In this document: piece after piece, positions 25,856-33,835 of the stretch
Layout of the letters: the number at the start of each line of letters is the position of its first letter
How positions within the stretch are numbered: the stretch's first letter is position 1
Source: Aggregatilineales bacterium
Lineage (GTDB): Bacteria; Chloroflexota; Anaerolineae; Aggregatilineales; Phototrophicaceae
Direction of reading: 5' to 3'
Assembly (NCBI GenBank): GCA_030834905.1
Contig: JAUQWZ010000003.1
Location: forward strand, 182,194-246,193
Length of the DNA stretch: 64,000 nt
Translations under genes and position numbers: made by a program
Notes under the pieces: generated by a model
Databases searched by the model: none
Seen by the model: the letters and a program-made list of their open reading frames with translations, nothing else
Told to the model about the DNA's origin: nothing

Positions 25856-27433
25856 ATGAACCTGGCTGCTATTCTGGTTTTCGCCGCCGCTGCCTGCCTG
25901 TATGGCGCGCTGCTTCCGGCTCGCTTCCGGGGATGGGCGCTGTTCGCCGGCAGTGTCATCGCCGTCTACGTGCTTCAGCCCGCGCTGCCGATCCGCTACA
26001 GCGCCTACGCCCTGCCAACGGCGATGCTGCTGCTGATCGTCGCCTCGTGGTGGCTGACGCGCGATTCCAATGCACACGCAGGGGCGACCACATCGCAACC
26101 ACTCAATGATGATGTGGTAGGGGCGCAGCATGCTGCGCCCCTGCAATCACCTAACGATGAACGATACTCCCCCTCTCCCCGATTGCGTGAAGGTTCAGGA
26201 GTGAGGGGCATTCCCCGCGATGACCTCGTCACCCTGATGGCGCTGGTGGCGCTGATGGTTGGCGTCTCGTTCCTGCGCTTCATTGACGTGGATTTCCGGC
26301 TGGTCGCCAGCACTCCGCCCGAACCGCTGGCGGTCGTGCTCGCGCTGCTGGTTATAGGCGCGGCTGGCGTGGGGCTGCGGCTGGCGCTTCGCCGGGTCAG
26401 CCAGCGCCGGGCGCTCACCGGCATGATCCTGCTGATCGCCGCCGCCTTTGTGGTCTTCAAAGCCGAGCCGCTGGCGACTGCCCTCAGCCGGGCACTGCGC
26501 TTTCAGACCGGGCAGGATACGACCCTCGCCAGCATCGCCGATCTGGGCTGGGTGGGCTTCTCGTATGTCGCCTTTCGCCTCATCCACACCCTGCGCGACC
26601 GGCAGACCGGCATCCTGCCCGCGCTGTCGCTGCGCGAGTACGTCACCTACGTCATCTTTTTCCCGTCGTTCACCGCCGGACCGATTGACCGCGCCGAGCG
26701 CTTTGTCGAGGACTACCGGGCGCTGCCGGGGCTTCGCGGGCTGGACGCAGAACGGTTTGCAGGCGGCGCTGCCCGCATTCTGATCGGCTTATTCAAGAAG
26801 TTTGTGATTGCCGATACGCTGGCGCTGGGGCTGGCGCTGAACGTCATCAACGCCGGACAAGTCGAGTCGCCGCTGGGTATGTGGCTGCTGCTGTACGGCT
26901 ACGCGCTGCGGCTGTATTTCGACTTCGGCGGCTACACTGATATCGCCATCGGCATTGGCATTCTCTACGGCGTCACCCTGCCGGAAAATTTCAGCCGCCC
27001 GTATCTGCGGACGACCATCACCAGCTTCTGGCAAAGCTGGCACATCACCCTGAGCAGTTGGGCGCGCTTCTACGTCTTCTCGCCGCTGTCGCGGGCGCTG
27101 CTGACGCGCAAGCCCAAGCCGTCGGCACTGGTCATCGTCCTGCTGGCACAGGTGACGACGATGGTCGTCATCGGGCTGTGGCATGGCGTGGCGCTCAACT
27201 TCCTGCTTTGGGGGCTGTGGCATGGCGTCGGTTTGTTCGTCCACAAGCAGTGGAGCGACCGCACCCGCAAATGGTATCGGGGACTCAACGACCAGCCAGC
27301 GCGGAAACGCCTCTGGGTGGGCTTCTCGTGGTTCGTCACCTTTCATTACGTCGTCCTCGGCTGGGTGTGGTTCGCGCTGCCCGACGTGAGCCAATCGCTG
27401 CGGGTCTTTGGCGTCCTGTTCGGAGGCGGTTGA
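25856..27433 (+). CDS. MBOAT-family O-acyltransferase (DltB/AlgI-like)
   Basis: A 525-residue multi-pass membrane acyltransferase. The family core is clear: FFPSFTAGPIDRAERF, then LYFDFGGYTDIAIGIGILYGVTLPENFSRPY, SFWQSWHITLSSWARFYVFSPL, and the catalytic His in VIGLWHGVALNF (His 443), with a second LWHG at His 456. Such enzymes move an acyl group from a carrier protein across the membrane to an envelope polymer. Residues about 87-120 (GAQHAAPLQ ... SPSPRLREGSG) are translated palindromic repeats between helices two and three, an insertion not expected in the family. The stop overlaps the next start (TGATG). Confidence 0.9.
   Translation: MNLAAILVFAAAACLYGALLPARFRGWALFAGSVIAVYVLQPALPIRYSAYALPTAMLLLIVASWWLTRDSNAHAGATTSQPLNDDVVGAQHAAPLQSPNDERYSPSPRLREGSGVRGIPRDDLVTLMALVALMVGVSFLRFIDVDFRLVASTPPEPLAVVLALLVIGAAGVGLRLALRRVSQRRALTGMILLIAAAFVVFKAEPLATALSRALRFQTGQDTTLASIADLGWVGFSYVAFRLIHTLRDRQTGILPALSLREYVTYVIFFPSFTAGPIDRAERFVEDYRALPGLRGLDAERFAGGAARILIGLFKKFVIADTLALGLALNVINAGQVESPLGMWLLLYGYALRLYFDFGGYTDIAIGIGILYGVTLPENFSRPYLRTTITSFWQSWHITLSSWARFYVFSPLSRALLTRKPKPSALVIVLLAQVTTMVVIGLWHGVALNFLLWGLWHGVGLFVHKQWSDRTRKWYRGLNDQPARKRLWVGFSWFVTFHYVVLGWVWFALPDVSQSLRVFGVLFGGG
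26117..26144. repeat. GTAGGGGCGC-type palindrome inside the MBOAT gene
   Basis: GTAGGGGCGCAGCA followed by TGCTGCGCCCCTGC, one mismatch from perfect, read in frame as VGAQHAAPLQ. Confidence 0.9.
26167..26212. repeat. CCCCCTCTCCCC...GTGAGGGG repeat inside the MBOAT gene
   Basis: CTCCCCCTCTCCCC and GAGTGAGGGGCAT flank GATTGCGTGAAGGTTCAG. It resembles the 'CCCTCTCCC...GGGTGAGGG' intergenic repeat type of many bacteria, but lies in frame 22 bases after the palindrome. Confidence 0.65.
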
Positions 27434-28536
27434 TGACCGGGAGAGCCATCTTTCGTATTGTCGTCAAAGCGGCGGCGCTGTTCGCCGCGCTCAACCTGCT
27501 GTTTGTCCTGCTGAACCCGCTGGAGGCGCTGGGGCGGCTGTCGCTCTATAACGCCGTCCTGCCGGGGCGCTGGCGACTGCCTTACGGCGAAAACTCAGCC
27601 GAGTCCTACAACCTCAGCCTGCACAATATTCCGGCGATGTTCGCTTCACACGTCGTCGCGCAGCCTAAGCCGGATGACGAATACCGCCTGCTGCTGATCG
27701 GCGACTCCGGCACGTGGGGCTGGCTGATGGAAAACGACCAGACGCTGGCGGCACAGATCAACGCGGCGGGCGATACGGTGGACGGCAGGCGGCTGGTGGC
27801 TTACAACCTCGCCTACCCGATCATGGCGCTGAGCAAAGACCTGCTGCTGCTGGATGAAGCGATGTCCTACCAGCCCGATCTGATCCTCTGGCTGGTGACG
27901 CTGGAGTCGTTCCCGCGCCAGCAGCAGGTGTTTCCGCCGCTGGTGCAGAACAACGCCGAGCGTATGCGCCGCCTAGCCGAGCGCTACGACCTGAATCTCG
28001 ATCCGAACGACCCGCGCTTTGTGACGCCTTCGCTGCTGGAGCGCACGATTGTCGGGCAGCGGCGGGCGCTGGCGGACTGGCTGCGCTTGCAGGTCTACGG
28101 CTTTTCGTGGGCGTTCACCGGCATCGATCAGGCGATTCCAGACGACTACACGCTCCGCGCCTCCGACTTTGAAGAAGACCTCAGTTGGGACAGCTTTGAC
28201 GAGCCTGCGCCGTTCACAGCCGACGATCTGGCGTTCGACGTGCTGGCGGCAGGCATGGCGCGGGCGGGCGGCGTGCCGGTGATCGTCGTCAACGAGCCGA
28301 TCTTCATCAGCCGCGGGCGAAACAGCGATCTGCGTTACAATGCCTTTTACCCGCGCTGGGCATACGACGCCTACCGCGAACTGCTGGACGCGCAGGCGCG
28401 GGCGAACGGCTGGCATTACCTCGACCTGTGGGACGCCATCCCGCCGGACGAATTCACCGATACGCCCGTTCATCTGACGCCGGAAGGGGTGTTGATGCTG
28501 AGTGAGCACCTGGTTTCAGCAATAGAGCAAAACTGA
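27433..28536 (+). CDS. SGNH-like membrane-anchored protein, DltD/AlgJ-like position
   Basis: 367 residues. One N-terminal membrane helix (about 6-30, VVKAAALFAALNLLFVLLNP) is followed by an outer domain with the SGNH nucleophile block LLLIGDSGTWGW (Ser 92), and near the end DTPVHLTPEG (Asp 343, His 347), fitting the usual Ser-Asp-His triad. Partners of bacterial MBOAT proteins (DltD, AlgJ/X, PatB) have this design and complete transfer to, or hydrolysis from, the polymer. The start overlaps the MBOAT stop, so the two are translationally coupled. Confidence 0.82.
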   Translation: MTGRAIFRIVVKAAALFAALNLLFVLLNPLEALGRLSLYNAVLPGRWRLPYGENSAESYNLSLHNIPAMFASHVVAQPKPDDEYRLLLIGDSGTWGWLMENDQTLAAQINAAGDTVDGRRLVAYNLAYPIMALSKDLLLLDEAMSYQPDLILWLVTLESFPRQQQVFPPLVQNNAERMRRLAERYDLNLDPNDPRFVTPSLLERTIVGQRRALADWLRLQVYGFSWAFTGIDQAIPDDYTLRASDFEEDLSWDSFDEPAPFTADDLAFDVLAAGMARAGGVPVIVVNEPIFISRGRNSDLRYNAFYPRWAYDAYRELLDAQARANGWHYLDLWDAIPPDEFTDTPVHLTPEGVLMLSEHLVSAIEQN

Positions 28537-28562
28537 GTGAACCACCAAGGACACCAAGACGA

Positions 28563-28814
28563 ATGGATGAAAAAGAGGTTCGTGAGAAGCTGCGCTCGTA
28601 TATCACCCGCGAATTGATCCGCGACGAGAGCTACCGGCTGACCGACGACGAGGGCATCGTCACCGGCGGGCTGATGGACTCGTTCTCGCTGGCGGAATTC
28701 GCCGTTTACGTTGAAAGCGAATTTGGCGTCTATATCCCCGATTCCGATCTGACCGTCGCCAGAATGAACACCCTCGATCAGATGGTCGCGCGGGTGATGC
28801 AGGATATGAAATGA
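28563..28814 (+). CDS. acyl carrier protein (DltC-like)
   Basis: 83 residues, acidic and helical. Phosphopantetheine attachment is predicted at Ser 40 in GGLMDSFSLAEF, the DS(L/F)xxxE type. It should carry an acyl thioester loaded by the downstream ligase and offered to the MBOAT. A 'CCACCAAGGACACCAAGAC' repeat fills the 26 bases before it and supplies a poor ribosome site. Its stop overlaps an ATG (ATGA) that opens into repeat sequence and is probably not the ligase start. Confidence 0.92.
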   Translation: MDEKEVREKLRSYITRELIRDESYRLTDDEGIVTGGLMDSFSLAEFAVYVESEFGVYIPDSDLTVARMNTLDQMVARVMQDMK

Positions 28815-28817
28815 CAT

Positions 28818-28857
28818 TGAACCGCCAAGACGCCAAGAACGCCAAGAACGCCAAGAA
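28818..28857. repeat. CCGCCAAGACGCCAAGAA tandem repeat
   Basis: Four CGCCAAGA(A) units in a row, the same sequence type as at 28540 and in the arms of the 6885-7068 element. It lies between the carrier protein and the ligase. Confidence 0.75.
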
Positions 28858-28859
28858 AA

Positions 28860-28928
28860 GTAGGGACACGACATTGTCGTGTCCGCCAAAAATGCCAAAG
28901 AACGGACACGACAATGTCGTGTCCCTAC
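28860..28928. repeat. GTAGGGACACGA-family double palindrome
   Basis: GTAGGGACACGACATTGTCGTGTCC and GGACACGACAATGTCGTGTCCCTAC are each palindromic and are also inverted copies of one another around GCCAAAAATGCCAAAGAAC. They form a 69-bp nested element just upstream of the ligase start. Confidence 0.9.
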
Positions 28929-28945
28929 GGGCGCGCGTTCGGCTG

Positions 28946-30736
28946 ATGCTCACCCTCTCCACCCGATCCCAGTATGCCACTCTGCTCGACGCGGCGGCGC
29001 TGCGCCTCGGCGAAGAAACCGCTATCGTCTATCTGGAAACCGACCAGCCGCCGATCCATGTGTCCCGGACGCAGTTTCGCCGTCAGGTGCTTGCTTATGC
29101 GGCGGCGCTGCTGGACATGGGCATTGTCCGGCGCGATCTGATCATCATCACCGACACCCAGAGTCTCGCCAGCATTTACGCTTTCTGGGGCGCGCTGTGG
29201 ATCGGCGCGATTCCGTCGATGTTCCCCACCCTCACCGAGAAGCTCGATCCGGATATCTACATGCAGGGACTGGCGGAACTGGCGGCGCGTTCGGGCGTGC
29301 GCGCTATTCTCACCACCGACGAATTCGCGCCGGTTCTGGCGCGGCATGTCCCCTGCCCGGTCTACGGCTCAAGCCGACTGCGCGACACGTCGTTACAAAC
29401 CCAAACAGGTATCGAGGATATGGACGTAGGGGCGACTCATGAGTCGCCCCTACAAACAACCGCCAGTGAGGAGGCATCCGTAGGGACACGGCGTGCCGTG
29501 TCCGGCGGACACGACAATGTCGTGTCCCTACATCGCCCACAACAATCGGAGGGTGAGGTCTGTTTGCTTCAGCATTCCAGCGGCACGACCGGGCTGCAAA
29601 AAGGCGTCGCCCTCAGCCACGCCGCCGTCCTCAACCAGCTTGCCAGCTACAGCGACGCAGTTGGGCTGCATGACGGCGATGTGGTCGTAAGCTGGCTGCC
29701 GCTGTATCACGACATGGGACTGATCGCCGGATTCCTGCTGCCGCTGGCGCAGGGCATTCCGCTGGTGCTGATGTCGCCGTTTGATTGGGTCAGCCATCCG
29801 GCGCTGCTGTTTCGCGCCATCCACGATTATCAGGCGACGCTGTGCTGGCTGCCGAACTTCGCCTACAACCACTGTGCCCGCCGCATCCGCGCCCGCGATC
29901 TGGAAGGCTTGTCGGCTGCGAGTATGCGCCTGTTCATCAACTGCTCCGAGCCGGTCTATGCCGAAAGCCACGCCCTGTTTCTGGAACGGTTCGCCTCACT
30001 CGGCGTGACCGAACCGATGCTGTCGGTCTGCTATGCGATGGCGGAAAATACCTTCGCCGTCTCCCAGACGCCGCCGGGTCAGATTCCGCATCCCGACGTG
30101 ATCGACCGTATCGCGCTGGAGCAGCAGTTGATCGCCCAGCCAACCGAACCGGGGGAAGGCGCGGTGGTCAAGCTGTCGTGCGGCATGCCAATCGCGAATA
30201 CGGAAGTGCGGGTGCTGGATGATGCCGGAACGCCGCTGCCTGAACGCCGCGTCGGGGAGCTGGCGATCAAAAGTGACTGTATGCTTTCAGGCTACTACCA
30301 GCGCGACGATTTACAACCTTTCCACGACGGCTGGTATCTGACCGGTGACCGGGGCTATCTGGCAGACGGCGAGGTCTATGTGGTCGGGCGTTCCAAAGAC
30401 CTGATCATCAACGCCGGGAAGAACGTGTACCCGCAGGACATCGAAGCGCTGGTCAACACGGTTCCCGGCGTCCATGCCGGGCGCGTGGTCGCTTTTGGCG
30501 TGCCAGATACGCGCGAGGGTACTGAATTGATCGCTGTCGTGGCAGAGATCGATACCGACGATGCGGAAGCGCGCCAGATAATTGACCGCGCCATTCGCCA
30601 GACCGTCGCGGCGGGCAGCGCCGTCACCGTCAGCTACGTTTCGCTGGTCGATTCCAGATGGCTGATCAAGACTTCCAGCGGCAAGATTGCCCGCGCCGCC
30701 AACCGCGACAAATGGCAGCAGGAGAGGGGTAGATAA
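28946..30736 (+). CDS. acyl-AMP ligase (fatty acyl-AMP ligase-like, DltA position)
   Basis: 596 residues from the ATG at 28946. An earlier in-frame ATG at 28811 would add 45 residues that are pure repeat sequence (RQDAKNAKNAKK, DTTLSC). Adenylating-enzyme motifs: QHSSGTTGLQKGVALSH (about 207), WLPLYHDMGLIAGF, MAENTFAVSQ, GWYLTGDRGYL (about 462), GRSKDLIINAGKNVYPQDIE, and the C-terminal catalytic Lys in SSGKIARA (about 577). HDMGLI and the overall build fit fatty acyl-AMP ligases better than D-Ala ligase DltA. Residues about 160-195 are translated palindromes, in the N-terminal domain just before the P-loop. Predicted to load the acyl carrier protein. Confidence 0.9.
   Translation: MLTLSTRSQYATLLDAAALRLGEETAIVYLETDQPPIHVSRTQFRRQVLAYAAALLDMGIVRRDLIIITDTQSLASIYAFWGALWIGAIPSMFPTLTEKLDPDIYMQGLAELAARSGVRAILTTDEFAPVLARHVPCPVYGSSRLRDTSLQTQTGIEDMDVGATHESPLQTTASEEASVGTRRAVSGGHDNVVSLHRPQQSEGEVCLLQHSSGTTGLQKGVALSHAAVLNQLASYSDAVGLHDGDVVVSWLPLYHDMGLIAGFLLPLAQGIPLVLMSPFDWVSHPALLFRAIHDYQATLCWLPNFAYNHCARRIRARDLEGLSAASMRLFINCSEPVYAESHALFLERFASLGVTEPMLSVCYAMAENTFAVSQTPPGQIPHPDVIDRIALEQQLIAQPTEPGEGAVVKLSCGMPIANTEVRVLDDAGTPLPERRVGELAIKSDCMLSGYYQRDDLQPFHDGWYLTGDRGYLADGEVYVVGRSKDLIINAGKNVYPQDIEALVNTVPGVHAGRVVAFGVPDTREGTELIAVVAEIDTDDAEARQIIDRAIRQTVAAGSAVTVSYVSLVDSRWLIKTSSGKIARAANRDKWQQERGR
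29426..29453. repeat. GTAGGGGCGA-family perfect palindrome inside the ligase gene
   Basis: GTAGGGGCGACTCA followed by its exact complement, 28 bp, in frame as VGATHESPLQ. Confidence 0.93.
29480..29531. repeat. GTAGGGACACGG-family double palindrome inside the ligase gene
   Basis: GTAGGGACACGGCGTGCCGTGTCC joined by GGC to GGACACGACAATGTCGTGTCCCTAC, in frame as VGTRRAV...GHDNVVSL. It is the same double architecture as at 28860 but with one half changed. Confidence 0.92.
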
Positions 30737-30739
30737 AGT

Positions 30740-31096
30740 AAAAGAAGTAAGGAAAGTAGAGAAAGTTAAAAGTGAAAAGTGAAAAGCAGCTAAAGTAAAA
30801 AAGATACGCGCGCCCCATATGCACCAAGATAAGGCGGTTTTCGCTTGCAAAGGCGATCCGCTTTGTCGCCATAGGTTGAAACCTACGGCTCCGAAAAGAC
30901 AAGTCCACTGAAGGGACTCATTTGAGTCTCTTTAGCAGACTTATTTTTTCGGAGCCGGACAATTCATTGTCTGGCGGCGCGGACGCATGTTGCCTACCAT
31001 ATCGCTTAACTCGGTACGTATGGGGCGTGCCCTTTCTACTTTAGACTTTCCACTTTCCTTACTTCTTTTACCTCTTTTACTTCCCTTACTTCTCTT
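30740..31096. repeat. 357-bp inverted-repeat element (MITE-like)
   Basis: A left arm of AAGTAAAAGAAGTAAGGAAAGTAGAGAAAG type (30740-30800) is mirrored by CTTTCTACTTTAGACTTTCC...CTTACTTCTTTTACC (31036-31096). The core contains two hairpin-like parts: ATAGGTTGAAACCTACGG (30871-30888) and CCGAAAAGACAAGTCC...TTTTTTCGGAGCC (about 30890-30955). There is no gene. The arms are of the type seen at 8602, 9174 and 33518. Confidence 0.75.
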
Positions 31097-33493
31097 TTAC
31101 GGTGCTGTCAGCTTCCACAGGCGGCTGCTAAGCCAGCGCGTTCGCATCGTCAAGTGGAGCAGAGTCCTGGCGATGACGAAGACGCCGATCACCGCCGCCC
31201 AGTCGAAGGCGCTCGGCGCGACGAAGGTGAGGATGTCCGGGAACAGGTAACCGGCAGCCACCGTCACCGCTGCCAGCCCCAGCCCCAGCAGAAACACCAG
31301 CGGATGCTTGCGCAGGCTTCGCGGCTGAAAGAGGCTGACGCTGTGGGTATTCCAGAAGACCAGCATCCCCCAGAGCGTGAGATAGATCATCATCGTGCTG
31401 CGCGCTTCCATGACATCGCGCCCGCTGCTCAGATAGGCGATTGCGTACATCAGCGACATCGACGCCGCGCCAATAAATCCGGCGGTAACCACGTAATCGA
31501 GCACATCTCGACGGAACTGGCTCATGTATTCAGGCTTGAGGATGCGGAAAGCGATCAGCGTTGCGGGCAGGTTGATGACGCCAAACGTCAGCCAGCTAAT
31601 CTGAATCGGGTTGATCGGGAACGGCATCGCCATGAACCCGGCGAAGATGAAGAAGAACATGCTGTACAGATTCTTGACCAGAAAGATCTTGCTGGTGCCG
31701 AAGATCGTCTGGGTAATGATGCGCCCCTCGAAGAAGGCGCGCGGCAGCGTCGTCAGGGCGTTGTTCAGCAGCACAATGTCGGCGATGTCTTTGCTGATCT
31801 GCGCGCCGTCGTTCATGACGATGGCGAGGTTGGATTCCTTGAGCGCGGGCACATCGTTGACGCCATCTCCGGTCATGGCGACGTATTCGCCCTGCGCTTT
31901 GAGGGCGGCGACGATCCGGCGTTTGGTTTCCGGCTCCACCCGTGCGAACAGGTCGCCTTCCTTGACCGCCGCCTGAAATTCGGTGTCTGCCATGCCCTCA
32001 AGCTGGTCGCCGGTGTAGGCATAGCGAATGTGCATTCCCGCTTCATTGGCGATCTCGCGGACGGTTTCGAGGTTGTCGCCCGAAATAACCTTGAGCGCGA
32101 CGCCCTGCTGGCGGAAGGCGCTCAGCGTTTCCTGAATATCGTCGCGCACCTGATCGCTCAGGACGATCAGCGCCAGCGGCTCGCGATCCGCGCTCAGGCT
32201 GCCGTCGGTGATCTCGCTTCCGGCGCGAGCAAACGCCAGCACGCGCAAGCCCTGCGCCGCGATCTTGGCGGCATGACGTTCGATATCGCTTTCAGTAAGC
32301 ACGCGCTCCGGCGCGCCGAGGATCAGCGTTTCGCCGGGCAGGATGACCGCGCCCCATTTACGCTTCGACGTGAACGGAACTTCGCTCACTTTAGCAGCAG
32401 CGGGCAGCAGCTTTGGCTCGGTGCTGCCGTTGACGTGGCTCTCAATAGCGGCGGCGGTGCGGTTGAGGTTGGACAGGTTGCTCAGGTAGCGCCGCAGGCT
32501 GCTGATGACTTCGTCTTCAGACAGGCTGCTCAGGGAGATGATCTGCGTGACCGCCAACTGGTTGCGCGTGAGCGTGCCGGTTTTATCGAAGCACAGCACC
32601 GTCACGTTTGCCATCGATTCAACCGCGTTCACCCGCTGGACGAGCGTTTGGTAGCGGCTGATACTGAGCGCGCCAATGGTCAGCGAGAGTATCGCCGTCA
32701 GCACCAGTCCCTGCGGCACGATGCTGGCGACGAAGACGACCGCGTCGCGGAAGGTGTTCAGGCTGATGAAGCTGCCCTGGTTGAGATAGCTGGCGATGAA
32801 GATCATCGGCAGGCAGACCACCATGATGACGACGGTAAGCTGCACGATCAGCGACAGCCGCTGCTGGGTTGGCGTGAGGACTTTGCGGTATGCCTTTGCC
32901 GTACTCGCGAGCTTGTTGATGGTGCTGTTCCTGCCAACGGTGGTGGCGACCATCGTGCCGCTGCCCGCGACGCAGAACGAGCCGGAATAAACCGGATTGC
33001 CGACTTCCTTCATCACCGCGTCCGATTCGCCGGTCAACTGCGACTCGTCCATTTCGAGCGCGTCGCTGACCAGCACCTCCCCATCGACCACCAGACGGTC
33101 GCCCGGAACCAGCGGGATCACGTCGTCCTTGACGATCTCACGGATCTGGAGTGGAATCAGTTTGCCATCGCGCCACGCCGAGACTTCAGGGGCAGACAGC
33201 GCCGCGAGCTGATCGAGCTTGCGCTTGGCGCCCATTTCCTGAAACATGCCCAGCAGCGAATTGGTGACCACGCTGAAACCGGCGAAAAAGACGGTCGCAT
33301 AATCGCCAAACCACAGCACGACCAGCAGCAGCGAGAACATGACGATGTTGAACAGGTTGAGGATGTTGTCGCGGACAATGTCCCAATAGGAGCGCCCGAC
33401 GCGCGCCTGATAGTCATTTGTCTCGCCGCGCTGGACACGTTCAGCAACTTCGGCAGACGTTAAGCCCGGATGCGCGGGAAGGTGATCGGACAC
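31097..33493 (-). CDS. CtpE-like cation-transporting P-type ATPase
   Basis: 798 residues, matching mycobacterial CtpE in length and plan. P-type signatures: ESQLTGESD (actuator TGES), CFDKTGTLT (phosphorylated Asp, about residue 305), KRKWGAVIL in the nucleotide domain, and TGDGVNDVPALKESNLAIVM (hinge). Ten membrane helices are expected. The VPQGLVL membrane motif (helix 4) resembles the VPEGLVL of CtpE, a calcium transporter, so divalent cation (Ca) transport is inferred. There are no N-terminal heavy-metal CxxC domains. The GTG at 33493 has AGGAG 10 bases upstream; an earlier in-frame start lacks one. Confidence 0.88.
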   Translation of the reverse strand: MSDHLPAHPGLTSAEVAERVQRGETNDYQARVGRSYWDIVRDNILNLFNIVMFSLLLVVLWFGDYATVFFAGFSVVTNSLLGMFQEMGAKRKLDQLAALSAPEVSAWRDGKLIPLQIREIVKDDVIPLVPGDRLVVDGEVLVSDALEMDESQLTGESDAVMKEVGNPVYSGSFCVAGSGTMVATTVGRNSTINKLASTAKAYRKVLTPTQQRLSLIVQLTVVIMVVCLPMIFIASYLNQGSFISLNTFRDAVVFVASIVPQGLVLTAILSLTIGALSISRYQTLVQRVNAVESMANVTVLCFDKTGTLTRNQLAVTQIISLSSLSEDEVISSLRRYLSNLSNLNRTAAAIESHVNGSTEPKLLPAAAKVSEVPFTSKRKWGAVILPGETLILGAPERVLTESDIERHAAKIAAQGLRVLAFARAGSEITDGSLSADREPLALIVLSDQVRDDIQETLSAFRQQGVALKVISGDNLETVREIANEAGMHIRYAYTGDQLEGMADTEFQAAVKEGDLFARVEPETKRRIVAALKAQGEYVAMTGDGVNDVPALKESNLAIVMNDGAQISKDIADIVLLNNALTTLPRAFFEGRIITQTIFGTSKIFLVKNLYSMFFFIFAGFMAMPFPINPIQISWLTFGVINLPATLIAFRILKPEYMSQFRRDVLDYVVTAGFIGAASMSLMYAIAYLSSGRDVMEARSTMMIYLTLWGMLVFWNTHSVSLFQPRSLRKHPLVFLLGLGLAAVTVAAGYLFPDILTFVAPSAFDWAAVIGVFVIARTLLHLTMRTRWLSSRLWKLTAP

Positions 33494-33517
33494 TATGGCG
33501 ATACTCCTGAAACGCAC

Positions 33518-33605
33518 AAAGAAAGTTGAAAGCTGAAAGTGACAAGTCGAAAGTAGAAGTGTATCCTGAACTTGTCACTTTCAACTTTTTACTTGCAACT
33601 TTTTC
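33518..33605. repeat. GAAAGTTGAAAGCTGAAAGT inverted repeat
   Basis: AAAGTTGAAAGCTGAAAGTGACAAG is mirrored by CTTGTCACTTTCAACTTTTTACTTGC about 40 bases on. It lies upstream of the ATPase and has the same purine-rich style as 9174 and 30740. Confidence 0.7.
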
Positions 33606-33672
33606 ACTGGTTTGGGCTTGATTGTACCTGTGAACGAGGTCTAAAACGAGGCGAAAAACAGGCTGTCCGGTC

Positions 33673-33700
33673 TTGACTGTCAAGTTGGCTCTGCTATAAT
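33673..33700 (+). promoter_or_regulatory. sigma70-type promoter of the tRNA-Lys gene
   Basis: TTGACT (33673-33678), 16-base spacer, TATAAT (33695-33700), with the tRNA starting 22 bases later. Confidence 0.85.
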
Positions 33701-33721
33701 CCGAAACACAATACAAGAGGG

Positions 33722-33793
33722 GGCCCCGTAGCTCAACGGCAGAGCAGTTGACTCTTAATCAATTGGTTGCAGGTTCAAATCCTGCCGGGGTCA
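33722..33793 (+). tRNA. tRNA-Lys (CTT)
   Basis: A 72-base cloverleaf. Acceptor GGCCCCG pairs with CGGGGTC (one G-T pair), the D arm holds GCTCAACGGCAGAGC, and the anticodon stem GTTGA/TCAAT encloses the loop CTCTTAA with anticodon CTT. The T arm is GCAGG-TTCAAAT-CCTGC. The discriminator base is A. CCA is not encoded. A consensus promoter precedes it and a terminator follows, so it is transcribed alone. Confidence 0.96.
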
Positions 33794-33800
33794 CAATCTG

Positions 33801-33835
33801 AAAGCGGAGATGCAAACCAGCGTCTCCGCTTTTTT
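33801..33835 (+). terminator. Rho-independent terminator after tRNA-Lys
   Basis: AGCGGAGATGC pairs with GCGTCTCCGCT around AAACCA (one G-T pair), followed by TTTTT, 7 bases past the tRNA end. Confidence 0.9.

Noticed and set aside
31154..33463. 769-codon plus-strand open frame opposite the P-type ATPase
   Set aside because: Antisense shadow with His/Arg/Asp-rich, domain-free translation; the ATPase motifs on the other strand are unmistakable.
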